A DNA stretch of 64,000 bases, from positions 930,001-994,000 of the forward strand of contig NZ_JACSDK010000001.1 in NCBI RefSeq assembly GCF_014925385.1, given 5' to 3'. Shown here piece by piece: positions 34,288-44,206 of the stretch. The position numbers and the translations under genes were made by a program. Below the pieces are notes generated by a model. It was not told the origin of the DNA. It saw nothing but the letters and a program-made list of their open reading frames with translations, and did no database searches. The DNA is from Pelagibius marinus. GTDB lineage: Bacteria; Pseudomonadota; Alphaproteobacteria; Kiloniellales; Kiloniellaceae. Each line of letters begins with the position of its first letter. The stretch's first letter is position 1.

Positions 34288-34953
34288 TCAGCCGATGGTG
34301 CGCTTGAGGAAGGTGAGGCTGCGCTCGCGGGCGATCGCGGCGCTCTCGGCGTGGTAGGAGCCGCGCATGTCGCAGTTGAAGCCGTGGCCCGCCGGGTAGG
34401 TGTAGAGCTCTTCCTCGGGATGGGCTTCGCCCACCGCCTTCACCTGGTCCATTGGAATCCCGGCGTCTTCCTCGCCGAAGTGGAAGACCACCGGGCAGTT
34501 GGGCTGCTCGTCGCGGTGCTCGTAGATGTTGCCGCCGTAGTAGCAGACCGCGGCGGCGGGCTTCAGGCGGGTGGCGGTCAGCCAGGCCAGCGAGCCGCCC
34601 CAGCAGTAGCCGACCACGCCGGCCTTGCCGGCCCCGGCGACGAAGCCCAGGGCGGCGGCGATGTCGGCCAGCGCCTCTTCCCAGGCGATCTTGCCGCGGA
34701 TCTCGCGGCCGCGCGTGACGTCGTCGGGATCGTAGCCCAGCTCGATGCCCGGCCCGACCCGGTCGAAGAGGGCGGGGGCGATGGCGAGGTAGCCCTCGGC
34801 GGCAAAACTGTCGGCCACGCCGCGGATATGCACGTTGACGCCGAAGATCTCCTGGATCACCACAAGGCCCGCTTTCGGCTGTTCCGCCGGGCGCGCCACG
34901 TAGGCGTCGAAGCTGTGCCCGTCGTTTGCCGTCAGTTTCACCGTCTCGCCCAT
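34288..34953 (-). CDS. dienelactone hydrolase family protein
   Basis: A 221-residue cytoplasmic alpha/beta hydrolase. The Cys-His-Asp triad of dienelactone hydrolases is in place: C117 in GVVGYCWGG, D163 in FGEEDAGIP, H190 in YPAGHGFNC, with E36 of VIQEIFGVN next to the active site. Length is close to ClcD (about 236). No other chloroaromatic or beta-ketoadipate genes are nearby, so the natural substrate is uncertain; many such proteins are general esterases. A perfect 10-bp inverted repeat lies 23 bp upstream. Confidence 0.9.
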   Translation of the reverse strand: MGETVKLTANDGHSFDAYVARPAEQPKAGLVVIQEIFGVNVHIRGVADSFAAEGYLAIAPALFDRVGPGIELGYDPDDVTRGREIRGKIAWEEALADIAAALGFVAGAGKAGVVGYCWGGSLAWLTATRLKPAAAVCYYGGNIYEHRDEQPNCPVVFHFGEEDAGIPMDQVKAVGEAHPEEELYTYPAGHGFNCDMRGSYHAESAAIARERSLTFLKRTIG

Positions 34954-34975
34954 CTGCCGCTCCCGTCGTCTGCCT

Positions 34976-35000
34976 CTTGATCGGCTGTTCGCCGATCAAG
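34976..35000. promoter_or_regulatory. perfect inverted repeat between ychF and the dienelactone hydrolase gene
   Basis: CTTGATCGGC-TGTTC-GCCGATCAAG: 10-bp arms and a 5-nt loop. It ends transcription of ychF only if a T-run is not needed, since none follows. It may instead be an operator for the hydrolase gene that starts 23 bp away. Confidence 0.5.
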
Positions 35001-35040
35001 CCTTAGCAGATGGAGAGCGGGTCCGGCTAGGGTGCGGGCG

Positions 35041-36138
35041 CTAGACGTTGAAGCGGAAATGGAAGACGTCGCCGTCCTTGACCACGTAGTCCTTGCCTTC
35101 CGCGCGCATCTTGCCGGTGTCCTTGGCGCCTTGCTCGCCGCCGCAGGCGATGAAGTCGTCGTAGGCGATGGTCTCGGCGCGGATGAAGCCGCGCTCGAAG
35201 TCGGTGTGGATGACGCCGGCGGCCTGCGGCGCCTTGGCGTTGCGGCGCACGGTCCAGGCGCGGGCCTCCTTCGGCCCCACGGTGAAGAAGGTGATGAGGT
35301 CCAGCAGCTGATAGCCGGCGCGGATGACGCGGGCGAGACCCGTTTCCTCCAGGCCCAGGCTCTCCAGGAACTCCTTCTTTTCTGCGGGATCGCCCAGGGC
35401 CGCGACCTCCGCCTCGATGGCGGCGGAGATCACAACGCAGGCCCCGCCGGTCTCGGCCGCGCGCTGCTCGACCAGGGCCGAGTACGCGTTGCCTGTGGCC
35501 GCGGAATCTTCATCCACGTTGGCGGCGTAGAGCACCGGCTTGGCGCTCAAGAGCTGCAGCTGGCGGAACGCCGGCAGCTGGTCGTCGGAGAGCTGCACGC
35601 TGCGCGCCGGCTTGCCGGCCTCCAGCGCTTCGATGACCGGCTCCAGCACGGCCAGGCGCTCCTTGGCCTCCTTGTCGTTGCCGCGCGCCCTCTTGATGGC
35701 GGCGTCGCGCTGCTTGAGGGCCGAGTCAAGGTCGGCCAGCATCAGTTCGGTCTCCACCGTCTCGGCGTCGCGGATCGGGTCAACCGAGCCGTCGACGTGG
35801 GTGACCTCGCCCTCGAAGCAACGCAGCACGTGAACGATGGCGTCGACCTCGCGGATGTTGGCCAGGAACTGGTTGCCCAGGCCCTCGCCCTTGGAGGCGC
35901 CGCGCACCAGTCCGGCGATGTCGACGAACTCCAGGAAGGTGGGAATCTCCTTGGCCGACTTGGCGATCGCCGCCAGCTTGTCGAGGCGCGGATCGGGCAC
36001 CGGGACCCGGCCCACGTTGGGCTCGATGGTGCAGAAGGGATAGTTGGCCGCTTCCGCCTGGGCCGTCTCGGTCAGGGCGTTGAAGAGGGTGGACTTGCCG
36101 ACGTTGGGCAGTCCGACGATGCCGCAGTTGAAACCCAT
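35041..36138 (-). CDS. ychF: redox-regulated ATPase YchF (OLA1 family)
   Basis: A 365-residue TRAFAC-class P-loop protein that prefers ATP to GTP and binds ribosomes, with links to oxidative stress. P-loop: [20 protein letters not shown] at 6-25. Switch [22 protein letters not shown] near 71-90. The non-canonical base-recognition loop appears as [11 protein letters not shown] near 200. The C terminus is a TGS domain: [20 protein letters not shown] near 305-324, then [20 protein letters not shown] at the end. It starts 3 bp after the pth stop, a classic pair. Confidence 0.97.
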   Translation of the reverse strand: MGFNCGIVGLPNVGKSTLFNALTETAQAEAANYPFCTIEPNVGRVPVPDPRLDKLAAIAKSAKEIPTFLEFVDIAGLVRGASKGEGLGNQFLANIREVDAIVHVLRCFEGEVTHVDGSVDPIRDAETVETELMLADLDSALKQRDAAIKRARGNDKEAKERLAVLEPVIEALEAGKPARSVQLSDDQLPAFRQLQLLSAKPVLYAANVDEDSAATGNAYSALVEQRAAETGGACVVISAAIEAEVAALGDPAEKKEFLESLGLEETGLARVIRAGYQLLDLITFFTVGPKEARAWTVRRNAKAPQAAGVIHTDFERGFIRAETIAYDDFIACGGEQGAKDTGKMRAEGKDYVVKDGDVFHFRFNV

Positions 36139-36141
36139 AGG

Positions 36142-36804
36142 TCAGTCGTCGCTTTTGGTAGGGGATACGGAGGGGGAGGGCGCCGCGTCACCCGCGTCGC
36201 CGTCCTTGGGCGCGGGCTTCGGTTTTTTGGGGCGGGGCGGGGCGGTCAGTTCGGCGACCCGCGACATGAAGCGCGGGGCGTCGCCCTCGACCAGGGCGGA
36301 GATTTCGCCGGCCACGGCGTCCAGCAGCTTCTCCAGCCAGACCTTGTCGGCCTTGGCGAAGTCGCTCAGCACGTGGCCGTGCACCAATTCCTTCTGGCCC
36401 GGATGGCCGACGCCCAGGCGCACCCGCCAGAAGTTGTTGCCGATGTGGGATTCGATGGAGCGGATGCCGTTGTGGCCGCCGCTGCCGCCGCCCTGCTTCA
36501 CGCGGATCTTGCCGGGCGCCAGGTCGATCTCGTCGTAGAGCACGATGACGTCTTCCGGCGCCAGCTTGAAGAAGCGCAGGGCCTCGCCGACCGAGCGGCC
36601 GGACTCGTTCATATAGGTCTGGGGCTTCAGGACCAGCACCTTCTCGCCGCCCAGGCGGCCTTCCGCGCAGTCCGCCTGGAAGCGGTTGCGCCACGGCGAA
36701 AAGGAATGGCGGCGGACGATCTCGTCCACCGCCATAAAGCCGATATTGTGCCGGTTGTCCGCGTAGCGGGGGCCCGGGTTGCCGAGCCCGGCAAGCAACA
36801 GCAT
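36142..36804 (-). CDS. pth: peptidyl-tRNA hydrolase
   Basis: A 220-residue esterase that frees tRNA from stalled peptidyl-tRNA. Active-site elements: [20 protein letters not shown] at 3-22 (Asn8 and catalytic His19), [20 protein letters not shown] near 93-112 with the catalytic Asp, and [20 protein letters not shown]. Canonical Pth ends near residue 190; here a Pro/Lys/Ser-rich disordered tail ([19 protein letters not shown]) follows. ATG at 36804 has AGAGGGGG eight bases upstream; a GTG at 36813 is less likely. In the order rplY-pth-ychF. Confidence 0.96.
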   Translation of the reverse strand: MLLLAGLGNPGPRYADNRHNIGFMAVDEIVRRHSFSPWRNRFQADCAEGRLGGEKVLVLKPQTYMNESGRSVGEALRFFKLAPEDVIVLYDEIDLAPGKIRVKQGGGSGGHNGIRSIESHIGNNFWRVRLGVGHPGQKELVHGHVLSDFAKADKVWLEKLLDAVAGEISALVEGDAPRFMSRVAELTAPPRPKKPKPAPKDGDAGDAAPSPSVSPTKSDD

Positions 36805-36828
36805 GCTGGCCACCCCCTCTGGGTCGGC

Positions 36829-37509
36829 TTAGTCCTCTTTGGACTCTTCCTCGGCGGTCGTGCCTTCGGCAGCCGCCTCGGCTTCGCCCTCGCCCTCGCC
36901 CTCGGCCGCGGCCTCCTGCTCCTCCGCGGCCTCGTCGCGCACCACGGTCGGGGCGGCGATGGTCGCGATGGTGAAGTCGCGGTCGGTGATGGTCGGCACC
37001 ACGCCGTCGGGCAGCTTCACCATGGAGATGTGCACGCCGTCGCCGATCTGCAGGCCGGTCAGGTCGATCTCGATCTGCGACGGAATGGCGTCCGCGCGGC
37101 AGGCGAGTTCGATCTCGTGGCGCACCACGTTCAGCACGCCGCCTTCCTTGAGGCCCGGGCACTCCTCTTCATTGATGAAGTGGACCGCCACCTCGACGTT
37201 GACGCTGGTGGCCGCGGAGACACGCAGGAAATCGATGTGGACCGGGAAGTCCGTCACCGGATCGAACTGCACGTCACGGGCCAGGACCCGCTCGCTCTTG
37301 CCGTCCATCTTCACGTCGAAGAGGGTGGAGAAAAAGCCGCCCTGGTGCAGCAGCTTGTTCAGCAGCCGCTCCTCGACGGAAATCAGGGTGGGATCCTTTT
37401 TCGCGCCGTAAATCACGCCCGGCACCTGCCCGGCGCGACGTGCGGCACGGGCTGGCCCCTTCCCGGCCCGTTCCCGCGAAGCCGCGGGAAAATCAACTAC
37501 GTCAGCCAT
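36829..37509 (-). CDS. rplY: 50S ribosomal protein L25 (CTC type)
   Basis: A 226-residue 5S-rRNA-binding ribosomal protein of the longer L25/Ctc form. The N-terminal L25 domain has RAGQVPGVIYGAKKDPTLIS near 27-46; the C-terminal beta domain has FPVHIDFLRVSAATSVNVEV near 88-107. The last 35 residues are an acidic Glu/Ala-rich tail, likely disordered, as often seen in alphaproteobacteria. AAGGAG lies nine bases before the ATG. It leads rplY-pth-ychF, 119 bp downstream of prs. Confidence 0.96.
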   Translation of the reverse strand: MADVVDFPAASRERAGKGPARAARRAGQVPGVIYGAKKDPTLISVEERLLNKLLHQGGFFSTLFDVKMDGKSERVLARDVQFDPVTDFPVHIDFLRVSAATSVNVEVAVHFINEEECPGLKEGGVLNVVRHEIELACRADAIPSQIEIDLTGLQIGDGVHISMVKLPDGVVPTITDRDFTIATIAAPTVVRDEAAEEQEAAAEGEGEGEAEAAAEGTTAEEESKED

Positions 37510-37628
37510 TGTCTAACTCCTTGACGGATTGAACCGGACACCGGCACCGCGCCGGCCTCCGCCTCGCCCGACCCGGCCTCCAGGGGTGCCGGCATCGGAA
37601 AAGCTCATAAAAAGACGTTCTAGCGGCC

Positions 37629-38573
<945 letters not shown>

Positions 38574-38668
38574 GTCGGTATCCCTAGAGCCCGTTTTGCT
38601 GGGCGCGGATCATCGGGCGCAGCGAAATCTCGTCCGTCTTGCGCTCCCCCTGGGGCCCAGGCGGGCGG

Positions 38669-38697
38669 ACCATATCAATGCGCTCCGGCCCTGTAAA
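38669..38697 (-). promoter_or_regulatory. sigma-70 promoter of prs
   Basis: Minus strand: TTTACA (38697-38692), 17-bp spacer, TATGGT (38674-38669). The start would be near 38662, with a leader of about 90 nt. The rest of the 434-bp gap (38574-39007) holds a possible 22-codon peptide (38842-38910) and otherwise nothing I recognise. Confidence 0.6.
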
Positions 38698-38841
38698 CGG
38701 CCTTGGCCGGACTTTCTGGGGACATCCCGGCGCGGGCCCTCCGGGGTGCCGGGGAGGCGCCGCCAAGGGGAGGAATCGGCGGAAAACCAGCCTTCCGGCT
38801 GTGCGCCTGCGGCTTCCGCCGGGCGCGCCGGGCGGGCGGGC

Positions 38842-38910
38842 CTAGATCAGGAAGCAGCTGGCCAGGAGGCCGAGGCAGAGGAAGAGGACGAAGATGGTCA
38901 GGTGCGGCAT
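38842..38910 (-). CDS. possible 22-residue membrane peptide
   Basis: The frame ATG..TAG encodes MPHLTIFVLFLCLGL and then LASCFLI, hydrophobic throughout and long enough for one membrane helix. No clear Shine-Dalgarno sequence stands before it. It lies between the M24 peptidase and prs on the same strand. Many real small membrane proteins look like this, but so do chance frames; translation is unproven. Confidence 0.3.
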   Translation of the reverse strand: MPHLTIFVLFLCLGLLASCFLI

Positions 38911-39007
38911 GGCCCACTGCTTTCGATGGGAGCTCTCGATGGGGCTTCCGAGCCGCCCCGCCCGGGGGCCTTGGGGGCGTCGGGGAGCTTAACCTTACCG
39001 GCTTTCC

Positions 39008-40159
39008 CTAGCGGCTTTCCAGCTCCAGGGAAGCCTGGGACAGGGGCTCCGCCGCCCCCTCGGTGACCAGGCTGGTGCGCCCCAGGGTCATGGCCACGCC
39101 TTCCTCGGAGTTGAAGAGGATCATGTGGCAGAAGATCGCCATGCCCGGCTCGAAGGGCACGGGATTGCCGTGGTAGAGCATCGGCCAGTCCATCCACACC
39201 GGGGCGAAGGTGGTGCCCTGGGAATAGCCGCAGGCATTCATGCGGTGGGCCTGGTAGCCGGCGGCGTCCATGACCCGGCTGTGGGCGTCGAAGGCCTCGC
39301 CGAAGGTCTTGCCGGGGCGCAGGTTCTCCTCCACCGCCAGCAGGGCGTCGCGGGCCACGGCGTGCATTTCCTCGTGCAGGGGCTGCGGTTCGCCGATCGG
39401 CAGGGTGCGCATCATGGCGGCGTGGTAGTGGCGGAAGGTGCCGGCCCACTCCAGGGTCAGCTGGTCGCGCGGGTCCAGGTGGCGCCGCCCGGAGTAGTAG
39501 CGGCACAGCAGGGCGCCGGGGCCGGAGCCGATGATGAACTCGTTGGAGGGGTCGTCGCCGCCGCGGCTGAAGATGGCGCCGTGCATGGCGGCCAGAATGT
39601 CGCCCTCGAAGGCGCCGGGTCCGGCGCTGTCCAGGGCGGCCTGCCAGGCGGCGTCGGCCAGCCCCGCGGCCTCGCGCACGTAGGCGATCTCCGCCGGGCT
39701 CTTCACCACGCGCTGGCGGCTGACCAGGCCGGAGGCGTCCTCCAGGGCGCAGAAGCCCTCCAGGGCCGCCTCCAGGCGCTTGCCCTGGGCGGCGGTCAGG
39801 CCGTAGGCCTCGTATTCCACGCCCAGCTTCTTCCCGGCGCAGCCGAAGCCGCGCAGGATCTCGCGCAGTTCGGCGGCGGGCTCGGCGTCGGGGCGGTCGA
39901 CCCAGATGCGGATGTCCTGGACCATCGAGGTCTGCTGCGCCTGGCGCAGGTCCGGCGCCCGGGTCAGCAGCATCAGCCGGCCGTCGGCGCCCAGGTAGAG
40001 GCACTGGAAGAAGCAGTAACCGAAGGTGTCGTAGCCGGTCAGGTAGTACATGCTCTCCTGCCGAAAGATCAGCAGGCCGTCCAGGCCGGCCTCGGCCAGC
40101 AGGCGGCAGGTCCGGTCCCGCCGCTGGGCGAGTTCTTCTTCGCTGAAATGCAGGGGCAT
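39008..40159 (-). CDS. M24 family metallopeptidase (Xaa-Pro aminopeptidase-like)
   Basis: A 383-residue pita-bread peptidase homologue. The N-terminal creatinase domain (about 8-140) has RRDRTCRLLAEAGLDGLLIF, and the catalytic domain spans about 150-375. The five expected metal ligands are not all obvious: LEWAGTFRHYHAAMMRTLPI near 235-254 lacks the usual DxG...D pair, whereas MNACGYSQG and a late Glu (NSEEGVAMTLGRTSLVTEGA) are present. It may therefore be an ectoine- or creatine-hydrolase-like enzyme, or a weak or non-metal member of the family. It is the last gene of hldD-lgt-midA-pgeF-peptidase, 20 bp after pgeF. Confidence 0.82.
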   Translation of the reverse strand: MPLHFSEEELAQRRDRTCRLLAEAGLDGLLIFRQESMYYLTGYDTFGYCFFQCLYLGADGRLMLLTRAPDLRQAQQTSMVQDIRIWVDRPDAEPAAELREILRGFGCAGKKLGVEYEAYGLTAAQGKRLEAALEGFCALEDASGLVSRQRVVKSPAEIAYVREAAGLADAAWQAALDSAGPGAFEGDILAAMHGAIFSRGGDDPSNEFIIGSGPGALLCRYYSGRRHLDPRDQLTLEWAGTFRHYHAAMMRTLPIGEPQPLHEEMHAVARDALLAVEENLRPGKTFGEAFDAHSRVMDAAGYQAHRMNACGYSQGTTFAPVWMDWPMLYHGNPVPFEPGMAIFCHMILFNSEEGVAMTLGRTSLVTEGAAEPLSQASLELESR

Positions 40160-40179
40160 GAAGGTCGTGCTTTCGGGCG

Positions 40180-40947
40180 TCAGGGTTCCAGGTAGATGGC
40201 GGAGAGGCCGCGGCCGTAGTCCGGCTCCTTGCGGTGGCAGGACCGGCGGTAGCTGTAGAAGCGCTCTTCCTCGGCGCAGGTGTCGCAGGGCAGGGTCTGG
40301 ACGGTCTTGAGGCCGGCGGCGCCGAGGCGCCGGGCGACGTAGCCCTTGATGTCGAAGTGGGAATGGCCTTCGCGCTGGCCGGGGCAGAAGAAGTCGGCGT
40401 TGCCGGGGTCCTGTTCCAGGAAGGGGGCGGGGAACTCCGGGCCGACTTCGTAGGAGCGCTGGCAGATCGCCGGGCCGATGCCGGCGGCGATGCGCTCGGC
40501 CGTGGCGCCCAGCTCCACCATGGCCGCCACGGTGGCCGCCACCACCCCGTCCAGCGCGCCCTTCCAGCCGGCGTGGGCGGCGCCGACCACCCCGGCCTCG
40601 GCGTCGGCGAGGAGCACCGGCACGCAGTCGGCGGTGAGGATGCCGAGCGCCAGGCCGCGCTCGCGGGTCACCATGGCGTCGGCCTTGGGGGCCTCGTCGC
40701 GGGCCCAGGGTGCACGCACCTCCACCACGTCCGGCGAGTGGACCTGGTAGGCGGTGACCAGGCGGTCGCCCTCCAGGTCGATCAGTTCCATGGCGCGGCG
40801 CCGGTTCTCGGTGACGTTCTCCGGCCGGTCGCCGGAGCCGTAGCCGCAGTTGAGGCTGGAAAAGAGTCCCTCGCTGACGCCGCCGCTGCGGCAGAAGAAG
40901 CCGTGGCGCACATTTGGCAGGTCGTTGAGGCGGCCGATGGTCAGCAT
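40180..40947 (-). CDS. pgeF: peptidoglycan editing factor PgeF (YfiH/laccase-domain)
   Basis: A 255-residue cytoplasmic enzyme. PgeF in E. coli prevents misincorporation of L-Ser into the peptidoglycan stem; the fold was earlier called multicopper polyphenol oxidoreductase. The zinc triad is visible as His in YQVHSPDVVE near 67, Cys in ILTADCVPVLL near 105, and His in VGAAHAGWKGALDG near 124. ATG at 40947 is used; a GTG at 40956 would nearly abut the preceding stop. Co-transcribed with midA and the M24 peptidase. Confidence 0.94.
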   Translation of the reverse strand: MLTIGRLNDLPNVRHGFFCRSGGVSEGLFSSLNCGYGSGDRPENVTENRRRAMELIDLEGDRLVTAYQVHSPDVVEVRAPWARDEAPKADAMVTRERGLALGILTADCVPVLLADAEAGVVGAAHAGWKGALDGVVAATVAAMVELGATAERIAAGIGPAICQRSYEVGPEFPAPFLEQDPGNADFFCPGQREGHSHFDIKGYVARRLGAAGLKTVQTLPCDTCAEEERFYSYRRSCHRKEPDYGRGLSAIYLEP

Positions 40948-40957
40948 GGGCGGCACT

Positions 40958-42097
40958 CTAACGATCTTGGCCGCCGGACGATAGGGGGCCCGGCGCTTGG
41001 GGGGAGGCCGCCTCGAAGCCGGCCGGCGCGCCCAAGCCGGGCGAGGTGAGGGCGAGCGCCTTGAAGAGGTCGCCCATCTCCGCCGGGTCGGTCAGGCGCC
41101 GGCGCGCGGCGCTGATGGCCTCGGCGGCGCCCGGCGCCGCGGCGGCCAGCTGGGCGGCGCGCAGCTCGATGCCGAGCGCCCGCAGGAAACCGCCCTGGCG
41201 CACGGGGCCGTGGGTCTCGCAGCCGGCGTTGGCCGCCGCCTGGGCCAGGCTCGTGAAGTCGACGTGGGCGGTCAGGTCGGCGCTGCCCGGGGCCTCCAGC
41301 ACCTCGTGGTGGCGGTGGTGGCGCAGCGCCTGCAGGGTCGGGCCCGGCGCCGGTTTCACCGGGCCGTAGTCGACGATCAGGGCGGCGCCCGGCTGGCGCG
41401 CCAGGCGGTGGCCCAGGAAGGCGGCGATGTTGAGGGCCGCCGGGCAGACCTCCACCACGGTCCCTTGCGGGGCGTCGCGCAGTGTCGCGGGGATCAGCGG
41501 ACGGTTGGCCGCGCTGGGCGCGGCCAGGGCGAAGGCCAGGTTGCCGTCCGGCCCCAGCACCACCACCCGCTCGGCCCAGCCTTCCGCCGTCTGCTCGAAC
41601 TGGCGCACCGGCAGGGCGTCGAAGAACTCGTTGGCGATCAGCAGCAGCGGGCCTTCCGGGATCTGCCCGACGTTGTCCAGCCAGGTCACCTGATGGGCGC
41701 CCAGGGATTCGCGCTGGCGCTCGCGCAGGGCGGGGCTGATCTCGACGAGGTGGACGTCGAGGGCGTCGTGGAAGCCGGGCACCTGGCGGGTGGCGCGCAG
41801 GGCGTCGGCCAGCAGGGTGCCGCGCCCCGGCCCCAGCTCCACCAGGGCGCAGGGGGAGGGCTGGCCCAGGCGCATCCAGGTGTCGGCGCACCACACGCCC
41901 AGCAGCTCGCCGAACATCTGGCTGATCTCCGGGGCGGTGACGAAATCGCCGCCCGAGGGGCTGGGCGCGCCGAAGGGATCGCCGCGCATGTAGTAGCCGC
42001 TGACCGGATGGGTCAGGGCCTCGCCCATGAAGTCGGCAACGGTCAGCGCGCCCTCGCGGGCGAGGCGCTGGCGCAGGTGGTCGAGCAGGGAAACCAC
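40958..42097 (-). CDS. SAM-dependent methyltransferase, MidA/NDUFAF7 family
   Basis: A 379-residue protein of the DUF185/Methyltransf_28 family. Its mitochondrial member NDUFAF7 dimethylates an arginine of a complex I subunit. Signatures: ADFMGEALTHPVSGYYMRGD at 21-40, DFVTAPEISQMFGELLGVWC near 51-70, the SAM motif LVELGPGRGTLLADALRAT near 86-104, and LLLIANEFFDALPVRQFEQT near 151-170. By homology it is a complex I assembly factor, but bacterial evidence is thin. It lies 12 bp after lgt and is nearly contiguous with pgeF. Confidence 0.92.
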   Translation of the reverse strand: MVSLLDHLRQRLAREGALTVADFMGEALTHPVSGYYMRGDPFGAPSPSGGDFVTAPEISQMFGELLGVWCADTWMRLGQPSPCALVELGPGRGTLLADALRATRQVPGFHDALDVHLVEISPALRERQRESLGAHQVTWLDNVGQIPEGPLLLIANEFFDALPVRQFEQTAEGWAERVVVLGPDGNLAFALAAPSAANRPLIPATLRDAPQGTVVEVCPAALNIAAFLGHRLARQPGAALIVDYGPVKPAPGPTLQALRHHRHHEVLEAPGSADLTAHVDFTSLAQAAANAGCETHGPVRQGGFLRALGIELRAAQLAAAAPGAAEAISAARRRLTDPAEMGDLFKALALTSPGLGAPAGFEAASPQAPGPLSSGGQDR

Positions 42098-42109
42098 GGG
42101 TCTTGTCTC

Positions 42110-42955
42110 TTACGCCTTGCGGCGCAGCGCCCAGACGGTCACCGCGATGCCGATCAGCACCATGGGGAAGGACAGCGCCTGTCCCATGGTGATGCCGGGC
42201 AGCACGAAGGAGAGGAACTCGTCGGGCTCGCGGAAGAACTCGGCGATGATGCGCGCCAGACCGTAGCCGATCATGAAGGCACCGGAGAGCAGGCCGGTGC
42301 GCTGCAGCGCCCCTTTGCGCACCATGACATGCAGAACAAGGAAGAGGATCAGGCCCTCGAGCAGCGATTCATAGAGCTGGCTGGGGTGGCGCGCGATGGG
42401 CCCGGCGTGGGGAAAGACCATGGCCCAGGGCACCTGCGCCGAGTCCGCGGTGCGGCCGTAGAGCTCGCCGTTGATGAAGTTGGCGATGCGCCCCAGGCAG
42501 AGGCCGATCGGGGTGGCCGCGCCGACGATGTCCGAGAGGGTGAAATAGCTGACCCCGCGGCTGCGCGCAAAGAGGCCGATGGCCGCCAGCACACCCAGCA
42601 GGCCGCCGTGGAACGACATGCCGCCGCGCCAGATGAAGACCACCTCCAGCGGGTTCGCCAGGTAGTAGTCGGGCTTGTAGAAGAGGATGTAGCCGAGGCG
42701 TCCGCCCAGCACCACGCCCAGCGTCGCCCACAAGAGGAAGTCGTCGAAGTCGACGGGCTTGAGGCGCTGCGGCGGCAGCTTGGTCATCCAGCGGCAGTAC
42801 AGCCAGGCCAGCACCAGCCCGGCGATGTAAGCCAGCGCGTACCAGCGCACGTCGAAGATCCAGATGGAAAAGGCGACCGGGTCGAAGTCCGGATGCTGCA
42901 GGGCCATCAACATCTGGCCGAAGGAGGTGACGGCGTACTCAGCCGGGAATGCCAT
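42110..42955 (-). CDS. lgt: prolipoprotein diacylglyceryl transferase
   Basis: A 281-residue inner-membrane enzyme that attaches diacylglycerol to the lipobox cysteine of prolipoproteins. About seven transmembrane helices. Family signatures: IFDVRWYALAYIAGLVLAWL near 33-52, FIWRGGMSFHGGLLGVLAAI near 107-126 with the essential His, and the Lgt signature GLCLGRIANFINGELYGR near 151-168. The ATG at 42955 has GAGG four bases upstream. An internal ATG at 42907 would remove 16 non-conserved residues. Located between hldD and midA. Confidence 0.96.
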   Translation of the reverse strand: MAFPAEYAVTSFGQMLMALQHPDFDPVAFSIWIFDVRWYALAYIAGLVLAWLYCRWMTKLPPQRLKPVDFDDFLLWATLGVVLGGRLGYILFYKPDYYLANPLEVVFIWRGGMSFHGGLLGVLAAIGLFARSRGVSYFTLSDIVGAATPIGLCLGRIANFINGELYGRTADSAQVPWAMVFPHAGPIARHPSQLYESLLEGLILFLVLHVMVRKGALQRTGLLSGAFMIGYGLARIIAEFFREPDEFLSFVLPGITMGQALSFPMVLIGIAVTVWALRRKA

Positions 42956-42961
42956 GAGACC

Positions 42962-43960
42962 TCAGCGGTAGGGATCGGGTTGCGAGAGGAAGTCGCGCAC
43001 GTAGCGGGCGACGCCGTCCTCCAGCTCGGTGAAGGGCTTGTCGTAGCCGGCGGCGCGCAGGCGCGCCATCCTGGCCTCGGTGAAGTACTGGTACTTGTCG
43101 CGGATGTTCTCCGGCGTCGGCACGTAGCTGATGTTCTCCGGCCGCTCGGTGGCGGCGAAGACGGCGCGCGCCAGGTCGGCGAAGGAGCGCGCCTTGCCGG
43201 TGCCGACGTTGAACAGGCCGCTGACCGCCGAGTTGTCGAGCAGCCACAGCATGACATCGACGCAGTCGCCGACCCAGATAAAGTCGCGCAGCTGGCCGCC
43301 GTCGGCATAGTCCGGGTGGTGCGACTGGAACAGCTTTGCCGGCTCGCCGCGCTGCAGCTGGCCGAAGAGGTGCCAGGCGACGCTGGCCTGGCCGCCCTTG
43401 TGGTACTCGTTGGGGCCGTAGACGTTGAAGAACTTCAGGCCCGTCCACTGCGGCGGCGCCAGGGGCTCGCCGCTCTCCGCCGCCTTGGCCAGGCGCCGCA
43501 CGACCCAGCGGTCGAAGAGCTGCTTGCTCCAGCCGTAGCCGTTGAGGGGCTTGAGGCGCGCCAGGTAGTCCGGGCTCGCGTCGTCGTCGAAGCCTTGCGT
43601 GCCGTCGCCGTAGGTGGCGGCCGAGGAGGCGTAGATCAGCGGAATCCTCTCGCGGGTGCAGTGGTCCCACAGCACCTTGGAAAGGCGGAAGTTGTTGGCC
43701 AGCAGGGCGTCGCCGTCGGTCTCCGTGGTCGCCGAGATGGCGCCCATGTGGAAGACCCCGGTCAGGCGCCCCTCGGCCCAGCGCAGGAAGTCCGGCATCT
43801 CGTCCGGCTGGATCACGTCCTCAAGGTCGTGGTGGGCGAGGTTGCGCCACTTGTCGCCCTCGCCCAGGCGGTCGCAGACGATGACGTCCTCGCCCCGGTC
43901 GCAGAGGGCGGCAACCAGGTTGGAGCCGATGAAGCCGGCGCCGCCGGTAACCAGAAGCAT
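42962..43960 (-). CDS. hldD: ADP-glyceromanno-heptose 6-epimerase
   Basis: A 332-residue short-chain dehydrogenase-type epimerase making ADP-L-glycero-D-manno-heptose for the lipopolysaccharide core. NADP-binding loop: LLVTGGAGFIGSNLVAAL at 2-19. Family signature: VFHMGAISATTETDGD near 69-84. Catalytic YGWSK near 142-146, then FFNVYGPNEYHKGG near 178-191 and RDFIWVGDC near 225. It leads the hldD-lgt-midA-pgeF-peptidase operon, which groups envelope functions. Also known as rfaD. Confidence 0.96.
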   Translation of the reverse strand: MLLVTGGAGFIGSNLVAALCDRGEDVIVCDRLGEGDKWRNLAHHDLEDVIQPDEMPDFLRWAEGRLTGVFHMGAISATTETDGDALLANNFRLSKVLWDHCTRERIPLIYASSAATYGDGTQGFDDDASPDYLARLKPLNGYGWSKQLFDRWVVRRLAKAAESGEPLAPPQWTGLKFFNVYGPNEYHKGGQASVAWHLFGQLQRGEPAKLFQSHHPDYADGGQLRDFIWVGDCVDVMLWLLDNSAVSGLFNVGTGKARSFADLARAVFAATERPENISYVPTPENIRDKYQYFTEARMARLRAAGYDKPFTELEDGVARYVRDFLSQPDPYR

Positions 43961-44206
43961 GGTCAGGCTGATCCTTTGCTAGAAGCGCCTTCTTATAGAG
44001 GCCGGGCCGAAGCCTCCGCAAGCCCGTGCTGGGAATTCAAGCCCTTCTGTTCAACCGGCGGAGAGGGGGCACTACCTGTCCTGAACGCCAAGGAAAGCAA
44101 TAAGCTCCGGCATTGGGGCGAGTTATCGAGGCGACTTTCCAAGTCTGGGTTGATCGTGATCCTATATCATACGAGTCAGCGGTGCTTCCAAAAGGGGACT
44201 TCTGTT

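Noticed and set aside
40997..44206. A plus-strand open frame of more than 1000 codons leading into the nucleotidyltransferase
   Set aside because: The part before 44207 is antisense of midA, lgt and hldD. Only the last 239 codons are a real gene with its own ribosome-binding site.
43961..44206. Possible tRNA or attachment site near the lower-GC gene
   Set aside because: I searched for cloverleaf-like stems and flanking direct repeats by eye and saw none.
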